From DATAEY01 sp038199035 (GTDB taxonomy: Bacteria; Actinomycetota; Thermoleophilia; Solirubrobacterales; Solirubrobacteraceae): 64,000 bases of DNA. The notes under the pieces were generated by a model that had not been told where the DNA came from, ran no database searches, and saw nothing but the letters and a program-made list of their open reading frames with translations. The translations under genes were made by a program, and so were the position numbers. The number at the start of each line of letters is the position of its first letter. Position 1 is the first letter of the stretch. The stretch is taken from the NCBI GenBank assembly GCA_038199035.1, contig JBBPZM010000046.1:1-64000 (forward strand), given 5' to 3'. Shown piece by piece: positions 22,776-33,883 of this stretch.

Positions 22776-24374
22776 GTGGGCACGGTCCGCGACGCCGCCT
22801 TCGAGCTCTTCCGCGCCCGTGGGATGACGACGGTCTTCGGCAACCCCGGCTCGACCGAGCTGCCGATGCTGGCCGACTTCCCGGCGGACTTCACCTACGT
22901 GCTGGGGCTCCAGGAGGCCGTCGTGGTCGGCATGGCCGACGGCTACGCGCAGGCCAGCGGGCGCCCGGCCCTGGTCAACCTCCACACCGCTCCGGGGGTC
23001 GGCAACGCCATGGGGGCGATCTTCAACGCCCAGGCCAACAAGTCGCCGCTGCTCGTCACCGCCGGACAGCAGGTGCGCGCGCACATGACGATGCAGGCCA
23101 ACCTCACCAACGCCGCGGCGACCGAGGTGCCCAAGCCCTTCGTCAAGTGGAGCTTCGAGCCGCCGCGGGCCCAGGACGTGCCGGCCGCGCTGGCCCGGGG
23201 CATCCACCTGGCGGCGATGCCGCCGGCCGGGCCGGTGTTCGTTTCCGTGCCGATGGACGACTGGGGCGTGGAGGTCGACGGGACGGACGTCGGCCACGTC
23301 ATCGGGCGCTCGGTCAGCGCGCGGGCCGGCGCCGACCCGCAGGCCGTGCGCGCCCTGGCTCGGCGGATCGAATCCGCCGAGCGTCCGGCGATGGCCGCCG
23401 GCCCGGGCATCGACGCCGCGGGCGCGTGGGACGCGGCCGTGGGCCTGGCCGAGCGCTGCGGCCTGCCGGTGTGGGCGACGCCGGCCCCGGGCGGGGGCCG
23501 CATCGGCTTCCCCGAGGGCCACCCGCTGTTTCGCGGCGTGCTCCCGCCGGCCATCGGGCCGCTGGGCCAGGCGCTCGCCGGCCACGACCTCGTCCTGGTC
23601 CTCGGCTCCTCGGTCTTCCCCTACTACCCCTACATACCGGGAGAGCCGCTCGCCCCGGGAACCTCGCTGGTCGCCATCACCGACGACCCCGCCGAGGCCG
23701 CTCGCGCGCCGGCGGGCGATGCCCTCGTGGCCGACGTGCGCCTGACCCTCGAGGCCCTGGTGGCCGTGGTGGGGGAGGGCGATCGACCGCCGCCCGAGGC
23801 GCTCGGCCCGCCGCCCCCGCCCCAGGGCGGCGACCCCCTCTCTCCCGCCTCGGTCCATGCCGTCCTGGCGGAGGTCCTGCCCGAGGACGCCATCGTCGTC
23901 CTCGAGTCGCCGTCGAGCACGCTGGCCCTGCGCAGCCAGCTGCGGATCTCCCGGCCCGGCTCTTACTTTTTCGCCGCCGGGGGAGGCCTGGGCTTCGGGC
24001 TGCCCGCGGCCATCGGGGTGGCGCTCGCCCGGCCCGACCGCCCGGTCGTCTGCGTCCTGGGCGAGGGCTCGGCTCAGTACGCGATCGCCGGGCTGTGGTC
24101 GGCGGTGGCCTACCGCGTGCCGGTGACGTTCCTCGTCCTGCGCAACGAGGAGTACGCCATCCTCAAGTGGTTCGCCGACCTCGAGCAGGTCACGGGCGCG
24201 CCGGGCCTCGACCTCCCGGCGCTGGACTGCGCCGCCGTCGCCGCCGCCTACGGCCTGTCCTCCTCCCGCGTCACCGGGCTGGAGGACCTGCGCGAGGCCC
24301 TGGCCGCCGCGCTCGCCGCCCCCGAGCCGCGGCTCGTGGAGGTCGCGGTGGCGCCGGGGATGTCGATGGCCTGA
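22776..24374 (+). CDS. benzoylformate-decarboxylase-like ThDP enzyme with altered metal ligands
   Basis: Thiamine-diphosphate enzyme of 532 aa aligned along its length to Pseudomonas benzoylformate decarboxylase (MdlC), which makes benzaldehyde from phenylglyoxylate. Conserved: S26 in GNPGSTELPML, E47 in LQEAVVVGMADGYA and H70 in NLHTAPGVGNAMGA. Altered: MdlC H281 is Tyr284 (VFPYYPY). In the cofactor motif GDG is GEG (E430), and the metal ligand Thr457 is Glu459 (VLRNEEYAILKW), while Asn457 is kept. A 2-oxo-acid decarboxylase is likely, but substrate or chemistry may differ. The GTG start lacks an obvious ribosome site. Confidence 0.85.
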   Translation: MGTVRDAAFELFRARGMTTVFGNPGSTELPMLADFPADFTYVLGLQEAVVVGMADGYAQASGRPALVNLHTAPGVGNAMGAIFNAQANKSPLLVTAGQQVRAHMTMQANLTNAAATEVPKPFVKWSFEPPRAQDVPAALARGIHLAAMPPAGPVFVSVPMDDWGVEVDGTDVGHVIGRSVSARAGADPQAVRALARRIESAERPAMAAGPGIDAAGAWDAAVGLAERCGLPVWATPAPGGGRIGFPEGHPLFRGVLPPAIGPLGQALAGHDLVLVLGSSVFPYYPYIPGEPLAPGTSLVAITDDPAEAARAPAGDALVADVRLTLEALVAVVGEGDRPPPEALGPPPPPQGGDPLSPASVHAVLAEVLPEDAIVVLESPSSTLALRSQLRISRPGSYFFAAGGGLGFGLPAAIGVALARPDRPVVCVLGEGSAQYAIAGLWSAVAYRVPVTFLVLRNEEYAILKWFADLEQVTGAPGLDLPALDCAAVAAAYGLSSSRVTGLEDLREALAAALAAPEPRLVEVAVAPGMSMA

Positions 24375-24421
24375 GCGGCGACGCGGCCGCTCGGGAAGGG
24401 CGCCAGGGCCGATCCGAGCGG

Positions 24422-24443
24422 GCGGGCGCTCGCTTGCGCCCGC
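24422..24443. terminator. stem-loop between convergent genes
   Basis: Perfect 8-bp stem GCGGGCGC / GCGCCCGC with loop TCGCTT, between the ThDP enzyme and the convergent DUF202 gene. There is no U-tract. Confidence 0.45.
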
Positions 24444-24489
24444 ATGACCGGCCGCTCTACCCGCCGGCCATCGCAGAAGCGAAGACGCT

Positions 24490-24873
24490 TCAGATCAGCA
24501 GAAGGACCAGAGCGACGGCGATCGCCACCGTGAGCACGAAGCCGGCGATCAGCGGCTCATGCACGCCCCTGACCGTCCGGAAGCGCCCCTGCTCGATCTC
24601 ACGGCTGACGCGCCGGTAGCGCCACCCGCCCTCGAAGACGCCCATCGCCCCGACGACGACCAGGATGACGCCGGCGGCGACCGCCCGGACATTGCCTTCC
24701 TCGACGAAGCGCGCTATGGCCAGGCCCAGGACCATCACGGTCGCAGAGGTGCGAAGCCAGGCGAGGTAGGTCCTCTCGTTGGCCAGGTGGTCCCGGGTTC
24801 GGGACTGGCTGTCGGCGAGCGCCTCGCGGGCGTGAGCCTCGCCGGCTGTTCGCCTCTCGTCCTCGCGGGCCAT
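24490..24873 (-). CDS. DUF202 (YidH-like) membrane protein
   Basis: Three-span inner-membrane protein of 127 aa. The DUF202 hallmark TRDHLANERTYLAWLRTSAT lies at residues 26-45, followed by spans MVLGLAIARFVEEG, AAGVILVVVGAMGVFEGG and IAGFVLTVAIAVALVLLLI. GGGAAAGGAGCCG-like ribosome site (GAAAGGAGCCG) ahead of the ATG supports the start. Function of the family is unknown. The first 25 residues are charged and repetitive. Confidence 0.88.
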   Translation of the reverse strand: MAREDERRTAGEAHAREALADSQSRTRDHLANERTYLAWLRTSATVMVLGLAIARFVEEGNVRAVAAGVILVVVGAMGVFEGGWRYRRVSREIEQGRFRTVRGVHEPLIAGFVLTVAIAVALVLLLI

Positions 24874-24927
24874 CGGCTCCTTTCCCTCGAGCGGGCCGGC
24901 TTGGCCGGCGTGCCTCGGCCCCTCAAG

Positions 24928-25406
24928 CTATGCGGTGTGCACGGCCAGCGCCAGCTCGCCGGTGAAGTCCCGCCGCATCCGGCGGGCGACGACGCCCACG
25001 AGGACCCATTCGACCGTCGTGCGCTGTGTGGCCAGGCTGGGGGCCGCGTCGGGCGGCACCTCGACCGCGAACGGCCAGCTCTGGGACTGGCCGGCCGCGA
25101 GGCGACGCCGTCCAGGCGGATGTCGCACTCCGGCGCGCTGGTCGGCGGGCGCTGGGCGTCGTGGGCGGCCAGCTCGGGCGAGGCGAGGACGGTGAGGGCG
25201 GCCGCCTCGTTGACGTCGCGCCCGCGCGCGCGGTCGACCCTGGCCCAGGCCTGCCTCGATCGTGCCCTTGGCGGTGGGCGGCGCGTCCGGGGGGAGCTGG
25301 ACGGTGATCGCCTGCTCCGCGGCCTGGCCGGAGCCTTCGCCGAGGGCACGGCCTGCTGGTGGATCTCCTCGGTGCGGCTGCGGATCGTCTTGCCGAACAG
25401 GGGCAC
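24928..25406 (-). pseudogene. arrestin-like (SpoOM-type) gene broken by at least three frameshifts
   Basis: A GTG at 25406 with a strong AGGAAGAGG ribosome site opens VPLFGKTIRSRTEEIHQQAV, a typical start. Sensible protein then continues only by switching frames: EQAITVQLPPDAPPTAKGTI (second frame, near 25300), AWARVDRARGRDVNEAAALT (first frame, near 25230), and WPFAVEVPPDAAPSLATQRT with TVEWVLVGVVARRMRRDF to the stop (second frame, after about 25090). The PPDAPPTA and VEWVLVGVVARRMRRD parts are typical of arrestin-fold SpoOM-like proteins. Either the gene is dead or the assembly has indel errors here. Confidence 0.7.
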
Positions 25407-25543
25407 GCGATCCTCTTCCTCTCGCTGGAACGGGCGGAATTCCTAGCGCAGCCGGCCACGCGCCGCGACGGTCTTCGCCTCTGATCGCCAGTCGTGGTCG
25501 GCGCGCGCTACGACCTACCTCGCGGGGGCGCAACCCTCGCTGG

Positions 25544-25549
25544 TAGCGT
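25544..25549 (+). promoter_or_regulatory. putative -10 box (TAGCGT) for the P450 gene
   Basis: TAGCGT ends 7 nt before the GTG at 25557, in the leaderless arrangement seen repeatedly in this window. Confidence 0.45.
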
Positions 25550-25556
25550 CGGTGCC

Positions 25557-26813
25557 GTGGCGCTGGTGGCCGACCTCGACCTCCCGGTCCTCGACTACAC
25601 CGATCCCGGCCTGCGCGGCCAGGACTTCCACGACGAGCTGGAGCGCCTGCGCTCGCGGGGCTGGCTGTGCGCCGGGCCGTTGGGCTACGTCGTGCTCGAC
25701 CGCGAGGCGGCCGAGCACTTCCTGCGCAGCCGGCGCGCCACCTTCCCGGGAATGAAGATCGCCGAGATCTTCGACATCCGCGAGGGGCCGCTGTGGGAGG
25801 AGATGCGGCGCAACATCCTCCACGTCAACGGGCCCGACCATCGGCGCCTGCGCAACCTCGTCAACCCGGCCTTCACCCCGCGCGCCGCCGACCGCTGGCG
25901 CCCGACCATGCGCGGCTTCCTCGAGCGGCTGTGGGAGGGCGTCGCCGTCCAGGGGGCGTGTGAATTCGTCGGCGCCTTCGCCAAGCCCTACCCGTCGCTG
26001 ACCATCGCCGCGGTCATGGGGGCTCCGCTCGAGGACGCCCCGCGCCTGCACGAGTGGTCCAACTGGATCCAGCGCCAGTTCGACGCGCCCAGCCTCATGA
26101 CCGAGCGCCAGCGCATCGAGCGAGCGGTGAGCGAGCTCTACGAGTACATCGGGGCGCTGCTGGCGGCGCGGCGAGGCAGCCCGGGCGACGACCTCATCTC
26201 CACCCTCATCGCCGCCGAGCAGGACGGCGACCGACTCTCCGACATCGAGTGCGTGAACCTCGTCCTCAACGTGCTGATCGGCGGGGTGGACACCACCCAG
26301 AGCCAGCTCGCCCAGGCCATCCGCCTGTTCGCGACCCATCCCGAGCAGTGGGACCTGCTGGCGCAGCGCCCCGAGCTGGTCTCGCAGGCGGTCGACGAGG
26401 TGATCCGCTTCGAGCCGATCACCCCGTTCACCGCGCGCATCGTCGAGGAGCAGATCGAGTACCGCGGCGTGACCTTCCCGCCGGACACCGTGGTGATGGT
26501 CTGTGCGGCCACGGCCAACCGCGAGATCGACCGGGCGCCGGGCGACCCGCGCGCGTTCGACATCACCGCGCCGCCCGCCGACAAGGCGCTGACCTTCGGC
26601 GCGGGCGTGCACTACTGCCTGGGAGCCAACCTCGCCCGGGCCGAGCTCCAGGAGGCGCTGGCCTTTCTGGCGCCGCGGATGCGGGGGCTGCGGCTCGACG
26701 ACGAGCCCGAGCTGGGGACGATCCAGGGCATCTACGGGGTCGAGCGCCTGACGGTGGCGTTCGAGGCCGCCGCGCCTATGGCGGGGTCCCCCGGCGACCG
26801 GCTTACCTTCTAG
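25557..26813 (+). CDS. cytochrome P450
   Basis: Soluble bacterial P450 monooxygenase of 418 aa. I-helix oxygen-binding motif is LIGGVDTTQS, the K-helix ExxR is DEVIRFEPITPF, and the heme loop is FGAGVHYCLGANLARAE with the iron-ligating Cys at residue 354. The GTG at 25557 follows a TAGCGT box by 7 nt and gives a natural start; an upstream GTG at 25494 would read through the promoter. No ferredoxin or ferredoxin reductase lies alongside, so electrons must come from elsewhere (the 2Fe-2S reductase at 3799 is far away). The substrate is unknown. Confidence 0.95.
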   Translation: MALVADLDLPVLDYTDPGLRGQDFHDELERLRSRGWLCAGPLGYVVLDREAAEHFLRSRRATFPGMKIAEIFDIREGPLWEEMRRNILHVNGPDHRRLRNLVNPAFTPRAADRWRPTMRGFLERLWEGVAVQGACEFVGAFAKPYPSLTIAAVMGAPLEDAPRLHEWSNWIQRQFDAPSLMTERQRIERAVSELYEYIGALLAARRGSPGDDLISTLIAAEQDGDRLSDIECVNLVLNVLIGGVDTTQSQLAQAIRLFATHPEQWDLLAQRPELVSQAVDEVIRFEPITPFTARIVEEQIEYRGVTFPPDTVVMVCAATANREIDRAPGDPRAFDITAPPADKALTFGAGVHYCLGANLARAELQEALAFLAPRMRGLRLDDEPELGTIQGIYGVERLTVAFEAAAPMAGSPGDRLTF

Positions 26814-26819
26814 CCCTCG

Positions 26820-27002
26820 TCAGCGATCGTTGGGTCCCCGCCTGGAGGCCTTGATGCGGTCGGACTCCTGGCGGACCTTCTTGGCCTCCATGTGCGCCTT
26901 GCGGTTGCGCTCGGCGACGCGATCCACCGCTTCGCGGCGCTTCTTCTCCATGCTCGGCGAGGCCTGCGCGGCGCCGTCCGGGCGCTTGGGCTGATCGGCC
27001 AT
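26820..27002 (-). CDS. small highly charged protein
   Basis: Protein of 60 aa from the ATG at 27002, with AGGA 8 nt upstream. It is almost wholly charged (EKKRREAVDRVAERNRKAHM, then EAKKVRQESDRIK) and probably one long basic helix, perhaps nucleic-acid binding. It ends 6 bp from the convergent P450 stop. I recognise no family. Coding is supported by the start signal and composition only. Confidence 0.5.
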   Translation of the reverse strand: MADQPKRPDGAAQASPSMEKKRREAVDRVAERNRKAHMEAKKVRQESDRIKASRRGPNDR

Positions 27003-27133
27003 GCGGCCATTCCTGACTCGCTCCCCACTTGGTGACCACCGGGGGATGCGAGGGAGCGCGAACACTCAGCGGTGGAACTGCGCCACCCATGCTAACGCCC
27101 ATCGCGCCACCGAGGAGCCCTCGGCCACCCGGG

Positions 27134-28966
<1,833 letters not shown>

Positions 28967-29098
28967 GGCGGCGGCGGATGCTACGGTGAGGCGGTCGGGT
29001 TGCCCCTCTGGCGCCCGAGAGGTTCTGTTCCTGTGTGCGCTTGTGAGCGCGATCGGGGTCGCTGGATCTCCCCGTTGCTTCCCTCAAGGAGTTCGCAC

Positions 29099-30277
<1,179 letters not shown>

Positions 30278-30363
30278 GGCGGCGGCGGGCTGTGCCGGTG
30301 CAGGCGGCACGGACGCCCGGCGGCGCGCCCGTCGCGAACCGGCGTGATCGGGAGGCGGGATTG

Positions 30364-30369
30364 CTACAT
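30364..30369 (+). promoter_or_regulatory. putative -10 box (TACATT) ahead of the hydrolase gene
   Basis: TACATT lies 47 nt upstream of the GTG at 30417, leaving a leader of about 40 nt with the GGAAGG ribosome site. This is a leadered contrast to the leaderless starts elsewhere. Confidence 0.35.
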
Positions 30370-30416
30370 TGCCCGCTCGCTTCAGAATCAAGTGGTTTGA
30401 GCCTGGAAGGCAGCGA

Positions 30417-32354
30417 GTGAAGGTGACCGGGACCAAGATGAGGGCAGTGGTGGCGGTGGCTGGCGCGAGCCTGCTGGTGGCGGCGCCCGCGGGGCAGGCG
30501 CGCAAGCGCCCCTCAGACCCGCAGCAGGGCAAGTCGGCCAAGCAGTCCAAGCAGGCCAAGACGCCCTTCGGCCTTCCCTGCACCGACGAGCACGGCGTGC
30601 GCTTCTGCCAGGGCAACGGCAAGGACGAGCGGGTGCCCTCCTTCGACAAGGTCCCGCTCGACGTTGACGTCACCCTTCCCGCCAAGGGCAGCGGGCCGTT
30701 TCCCACCCTCGTGATGCTCCACGGCTACGGGGGCTCCAAGAAGGACTTCGAGACCGACAGCGCCAAGGGCAACGGCTCGACCACCTTCCACTACAACAAC
30801 CTCCACTACGCGAGGCTCGGCTTAGCCGTGGTCAACTACACGGCGCGGGGCTTCGGCGAGTCCTGCGGCAACGCGAGCGACGGCTCACGCGACGACCCCA
30901 ACTGCGACAACGGCTACATACACCTGGCCGACCAGCGCTACGAGGGGCGCGACACCCAGTACCTGGTCGGCCTGCTGGTCGACCAGGGCTTCGTCAACCC
31001 CCGCCGCATCGGCGTCACCGGCATCTCCTACGGCGGCGGCCAGAGCATCGAGCTGGCCCTGCTCAACAACCGCATCCGCACCCCGAGCGGGCAGTTCAAG
31101 CCCTGGCGCAGCCCGGACGGCAAAAGACTGTCGATCGCCGGCGCCTACCCGCGCTGGCCGTGGTCCGACCTAGTCGACGCGCTGCTGCCCAACGGGCGGT
31201 TCCTCGACTTCAAGAACCCTAACCGGGACGACAGCCGCGACCCGATCGGCATCGAGATCGCCAGCTACGTGGCCGGCCTCTACGCCCTCGGCCAGAACCC
31301 CAACGGCTACTACTGCGGCAACGGGCCTCCCGGGCCGACGGGCGCCTGCAACAACCCGGACGCCGACATCAACCGCTGGTTCGTGCGTATCCAGGAGGGC
31401 GAGCCCTACGGGTCCGACGCCAGGGCGATTGCCGACGAGATCTTCCAGCACCACCAGGGCTTCGGCCTGCCGCTCAACCATCCCGCGCCGCTGCTCCTGC
31501 AGAGCGGCTGGACCGACGACCTCTTCCCGCCACGGCAGTCGCTGCGCCTGTACAACGAGCTGCGCGAGCACGACCGCAACGCCGACGTGAGCCTGCAGCT
31601 CGGCGACCTCGGCCATAGCCGCGGGGCCAACAAGCCGAGCACCAACCGCCCGCTCAACGACGAGGGCTCGGACTTCTTCGAGCGCCTGCTGCTGGGCGAG
31701 GCGCGCCGGCCCAAGCGCGGAAGCGTGCTGGCCTACGGACAGACCTGCCCGGCCTCGGCCCCGGCGGACGGGCCGTTCTACGCCCGCAGCTGGGACGCGA
31801 TCCATCCCAGGACCGTGTCGTTCTCGTCTTCGACGTCGCAGACGGCGACCTCCGACCCGCCCGACCCCCTGGGACCCGACTACGACCCGATCGCCGGCGG
31901 CGGGGATCCGTGCCGCCAGAGCGACGACAGCACCCAGAACGACGCCGGCACCGCGGTCTACCGCGGCCAGGCCAGCAAGGGCTTCAGGATGATCGGGCTG
32001 CCGACGGTGAAGGCGCGCATCTCCCTCACGCCGTCGAGCCCCAGCGACCTCGCACAGCTCGACTCGCGCCTGTGGGACGTCGGCCCCGACGGGAAGCAGG
32101 TCCTGATCAGCCGGGGCGCCTACCGCTTCGGCAAGGACACGACCAGCGCCACGTTCCAGCTCTCGGGTAACGCCTGGTGCTTCCCCCCCGGCCACACACC
32201 CAAGCTCCAGCTGCTGGGCACCGACAGGCCGTACCTGCGCCCGACGACGTTCGAAACCAGTCCGTTCCCCTACGCGATCGCCGTCTCGAGCGTCAAGGTC
32301 GAGCTGCCCGCTGCCCAGGGCAAGTGCGGCAAGGCAGCCGGCGGCGCCGGCTGA
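30417..32354 (+). CDS. secreted CocE/NonD-type alpha/beta hydrolase
   Basis: Exported hydrolase of 645 aa. GGAAGG 6 nt before the GTG at 30417 fixes the start, and KVTGTKMRAVVAVAGASLLV followed by AAPAGQA is a signal peptide. The catalytic domain has the oxyanion-area LHGYGGSKKDF, the nucleophile elbow GISYGGG (Ser204), Asp in SGWTDDLFPP and His in LGDLGHSRG. The C-terminal third (from about residue 480) is a jelly-roll-like domain (LSGNAWCFPPGHTPKLQL) as in X-Pro dipeptidyl peptidase/CocE proteins. Substrates of the family are esters or peptides; here it is unknown. A Lys/Gln-rich linker follows the signal. Confidence 0.9.
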   Translation: MKVTGTKMRAVVAVAGASLLVAAPAGQARKRPSDPQQGKSAKQSKQAKTPFGLPCTDEHGVRFCQGNGKDERVPSFDKVPLDVDVTLPAKGSGPFPTLVMLHGYGGSKKDFETDSAKGNGSTTFHYNNLHYARLGLAVVNYTARGFGESCGNASDGSRDDPNCDNGYIHLADQRYEGRDTQYLVGLLVDQGFVNPRRIGVTGISYGGGQSIELALLNNRIRTPSGQFKPWRSPDGKRLSIAGAYPRWPWSDLVDALLPNGRFLDFKNPNRDDSRDPIGIEIASYVAGLYALGQNPNGYYCGNGPPGPTGACNNPDADINRWFVRIQEGEPYGSDARAIADEIFQHHQGFGLPLNHPAPLLLQSGWTDDLFPPRQSLRLYNELREHDRNADVSLQLGDLGHSRGANKPSTNRPLNDEGSDFFERLLLGEARRPKRGSVLAYGQTCPASAPADGPFYARSWDAIHPRTVSFSSSTSQTATSDPPDPLGPDYDPIAGGGDPCRQSDDSTQNDAGTAVYRGQASKGFRMIGLPTVKARISLTPSSPSDLAQLDSRLWDVGPDGKQVLISRGAYRFGKDTTSATFQLSGNAWCFPPGHTPKLQLLGTDRPYLRPTTFETSPFPYAIAVSSVKVELPAAQGKCGKAAGGAG

Positions 32355-32486
32355 GCGAGCGCTGCGCGGCCTTCGTACACCCGTCCGCGAGGCAGGAGAA
32401 AGCCGGTCGCGCGGGTATAGGGAGGGGGCGAACCGCGTGGTGGCTGCGGCTGCGCGGATGATTCCGATCCCACAGGGAGGCCGACG

Positions 32487-32702
32487 ATGGGCATAGGCAC
32501 TTCGCTGTTCCTGATCGCGCTGGGCGCGATTCTCTACTTCGCCGTCACGGCGAGCATCTCGGGCATCAGCCTGGCCACGATCGGCCTGATCCTCATGATC
32601 GTCGGGGTGATCGGGCTGCTGATCTCGCTGTTCTTCATGAGCGCCTGGGCCCACCGCCGCCGCGACCCGACGGTCGTCGAGGATCGCCGCGACGTGCTGT
32701 AG
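32487..32702 (+). CDS. DUF6458-like small membrane protein
   Basis: Two-span protein of 71 aa with a GGGAGG ribosome site before the ATG. MGIGTSLFLIALGAILYFAV and TIGLILMIVGVIGLLISLFF are the spans; the short basic tail HRRRDPTVVEDR is probably cytoplasmic. The MGIGTSLFLIAxGAIL start is the DUF6458 pattern, common in actinobacteria and of unknown function. It is 12 bp ahead of the next membrane protein and probably cotranscribed. Confidence 0.85.
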   Translation: MGIGTSLFLIALGAILYFAVTASISGISLATIGLILMIVGVIGLLISLFFMSAWAHRRRDPTVVEDRRDVL

Positions 32703-32714
32703 GCCCCGCGGGGA

Positions 32715-33377
32715 GTGACCTCGGCACCGGACCCGACCAGTCCCGCCGAAGGCCCGTTCGACCCGCGGTCCCCGCAGCTGACGCTGCCCCTGGTCGCCGC
32801 CGTCGCCGAGCTGCGGTGGGTCGGCGCCACGTGGTCGGTAGTCGGGCCGGTGGGACTGGCGGCGATCCTGGTCGCGGGGTCGGTCGACGGGCTGAGCTCG
32901 CTGGAGGTCACGGGCATCGTCGCGCTCTTCGTCCTGACGGTGGGCGGCTCCCTGGCCGGCGTCACGCTGGGCCGGCGCTCGGGCCCGGGCAGCGTCTACA
33001 TCCAGATCCTCGATCGTGCCCCGGCGCCGCCCGCCCGCGCGCGTCTGGAGGCCGACGGGGAGGTGGCGACGCGGGCGCTCCTGGCGGCGATCGCCGTGGT
33101 GGCCGGGATGGCGGTTGCGGCCGCGGTGGGAGTGGCCCTCACGCTGCTGCTCATCGGCAAGCCCCGGGCCGAGGTGCTCGACCACCTGCCCGCCGAGGTC
33201 GGGCTGGTCACGGCGGGCTGGACGGTGGTCTGCGGGATGGCGGCGCTGCGGGTCGCGGCGTGGATCGCGCGCTGGGAGTGGCGGCGCGACAAGCGCGTGC
33301 TGTGCCGGGCGCTGCTGGCGGGCAGCCGGCGGCCGGTGTACTACGCGGCCGATCGGGCCAGGAGCGAGCATCGATGA
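32715..33377 (+). CDS. membrane protein of unknown function
   Basis: Protein of 220 aa from a GTG at 32715 with GGGGAG before it. Four hydrophobic spans (WSVVGPVGLAAILVAGSV, EVTGIVALFVLTVGGSLAGV, TRALLAAIAVVAGMAVAAAV, GLVTAGWTVVCGMAALRVAA) with a charged C-tail. No family recognised. It follows DUF6458 by 12 bp, so the two probably form a transcription unit. Confidence 0.75.
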   Translation: MTSAPDPTSPAEGPFDPRSPQLTLPLVAAVAELRWVGATWSVVGPVGLAAILVAGSVDGLSSLEVTGIVALFVLTVGGSLAGVTLGRRSGPGSVYIQILDRAPAPPARARLEADGEVATRALLAAIAVVAGMAVAAAVGVALTLLLIGKPRAEVLDHLPAEVGLVTAGWTVVCGMAALRVAAWIARWEWRRDKRVLCRALLAGSRRPVYYAADRARSEHR

Positions 33378-33527
33378 GGCCGCGCGGCGCCGTACGCAGG
33401 CGCGATCTCTTGCTACGGTTGCGAGGTCATGCCGGGACTGGAGCCCGGCGCAAGTCGTGCAGGCGATCGCAGTAGTTGCTGACCAGCATCCTCCGCGTAC
33501 GCAGCACACAACCGTGGAGGCATGAAA
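33378..33527 (+). promoter_or_regulatory. probable cspA-type long leader
   Basis: The gap to the cold-shock gene holds a possible -10 (TACGGT, 33414-33419), giving a leader of about 100 nt ending in GTGGAGG before the start codon. Long structured leaders that open in the cold are typical of cspA genes; here the structure is not tested. Confidence 0.4.
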
Positions 33528-33731
33528 ATGGCCAACGGAACAGTCAAGTGGTTCAGCGACGACAAGGGGTTCGGCTTCATCACCCCCGATGACGGCGGCA
33601 AGGACCTCTTCGTTCATCACAGCGCGATCAACAGCGACGGGTTTCGTACCCTCGCCGAGGGCGCGCAGGTGAGCTACGAGGCGCAGGCCGGCGACAAGGG
33701 CCCCAAGGCGGTCAACGTCACCCCTCGCTGA
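33528..33731 (+). CDS. cold-shock protein
   Basis: Single-stranded nucleic-acid-binding protein of 67 aa. The RNP motifs are intact: KWFSDDKGFGFITPDDG (RNP1) and KDLFVHHSAIN (RNP2). It acts as an RNA chaperone. GGAGG with 7 nt spacing points to the ATG at 33528, two codons after another in-frame ATG (33522). A strong terminator hairpin follows. TypA and a DEAD helicase in the same neighbourhood are also cold/stress translation functions. Confidence 0.97.
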   Translation: MANGTVKWFSDDKGFGFITPDDGGKDLFVHHSAINSDGFRTLAEGAQVSYEAQAGDKGPKAVNVTPR

Positions 33732-33770
33732 GCTCCGCCGGCCGGAGGACCCTCCGGCCCGCTGCTTCTC

Positions 33771-33800
33771 GAAGGCCCCGCTCCGGCGGGGCCTTCTTCG
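33771..33800 (+). terminator. rho-independent terminator after the cold-shock gene
   Basis: Perfect 10-bp stem GAAGGCCCCG / CGGGGCCTTC with loop CTCCGG, then TTCGT. This is the clearest terminator in the window. A second GC-rich hairpin (around 33741-33760) precedes it. Confidence 0.75.
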
Positions 33801-33869
33801 TGAGGGCGCCAAGCGCCGGGGCAGCCCTCGCCCCTGCGGCCGGGGACCCGCCCAGCGGCCCGGCCCGTC

Positions 33870-33875
33870 TAGGAT
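33870..33875 (+). promoter_or_regulatory. putative -10 box (TAGGAT) for the uridylyltransferase gene
   Basis: TAGGAT ends 8 nt before the ATG at 33884, in the leaderless arrangement. Confidence 0.5.
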
Positions 33876-33883
33876 CGCCGGCC

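Noticed and set aside
19554..23858. A very long minus-strand open frame (about 1430 codons) spanning several genes
   Set aside because: It lies antisense to or out of frame with clear genes (membrane protein, MerR, ThDP enzyme) and reads as Arg/Pro/Gly-rich low-complexity typical of GC-rich shadow frames.
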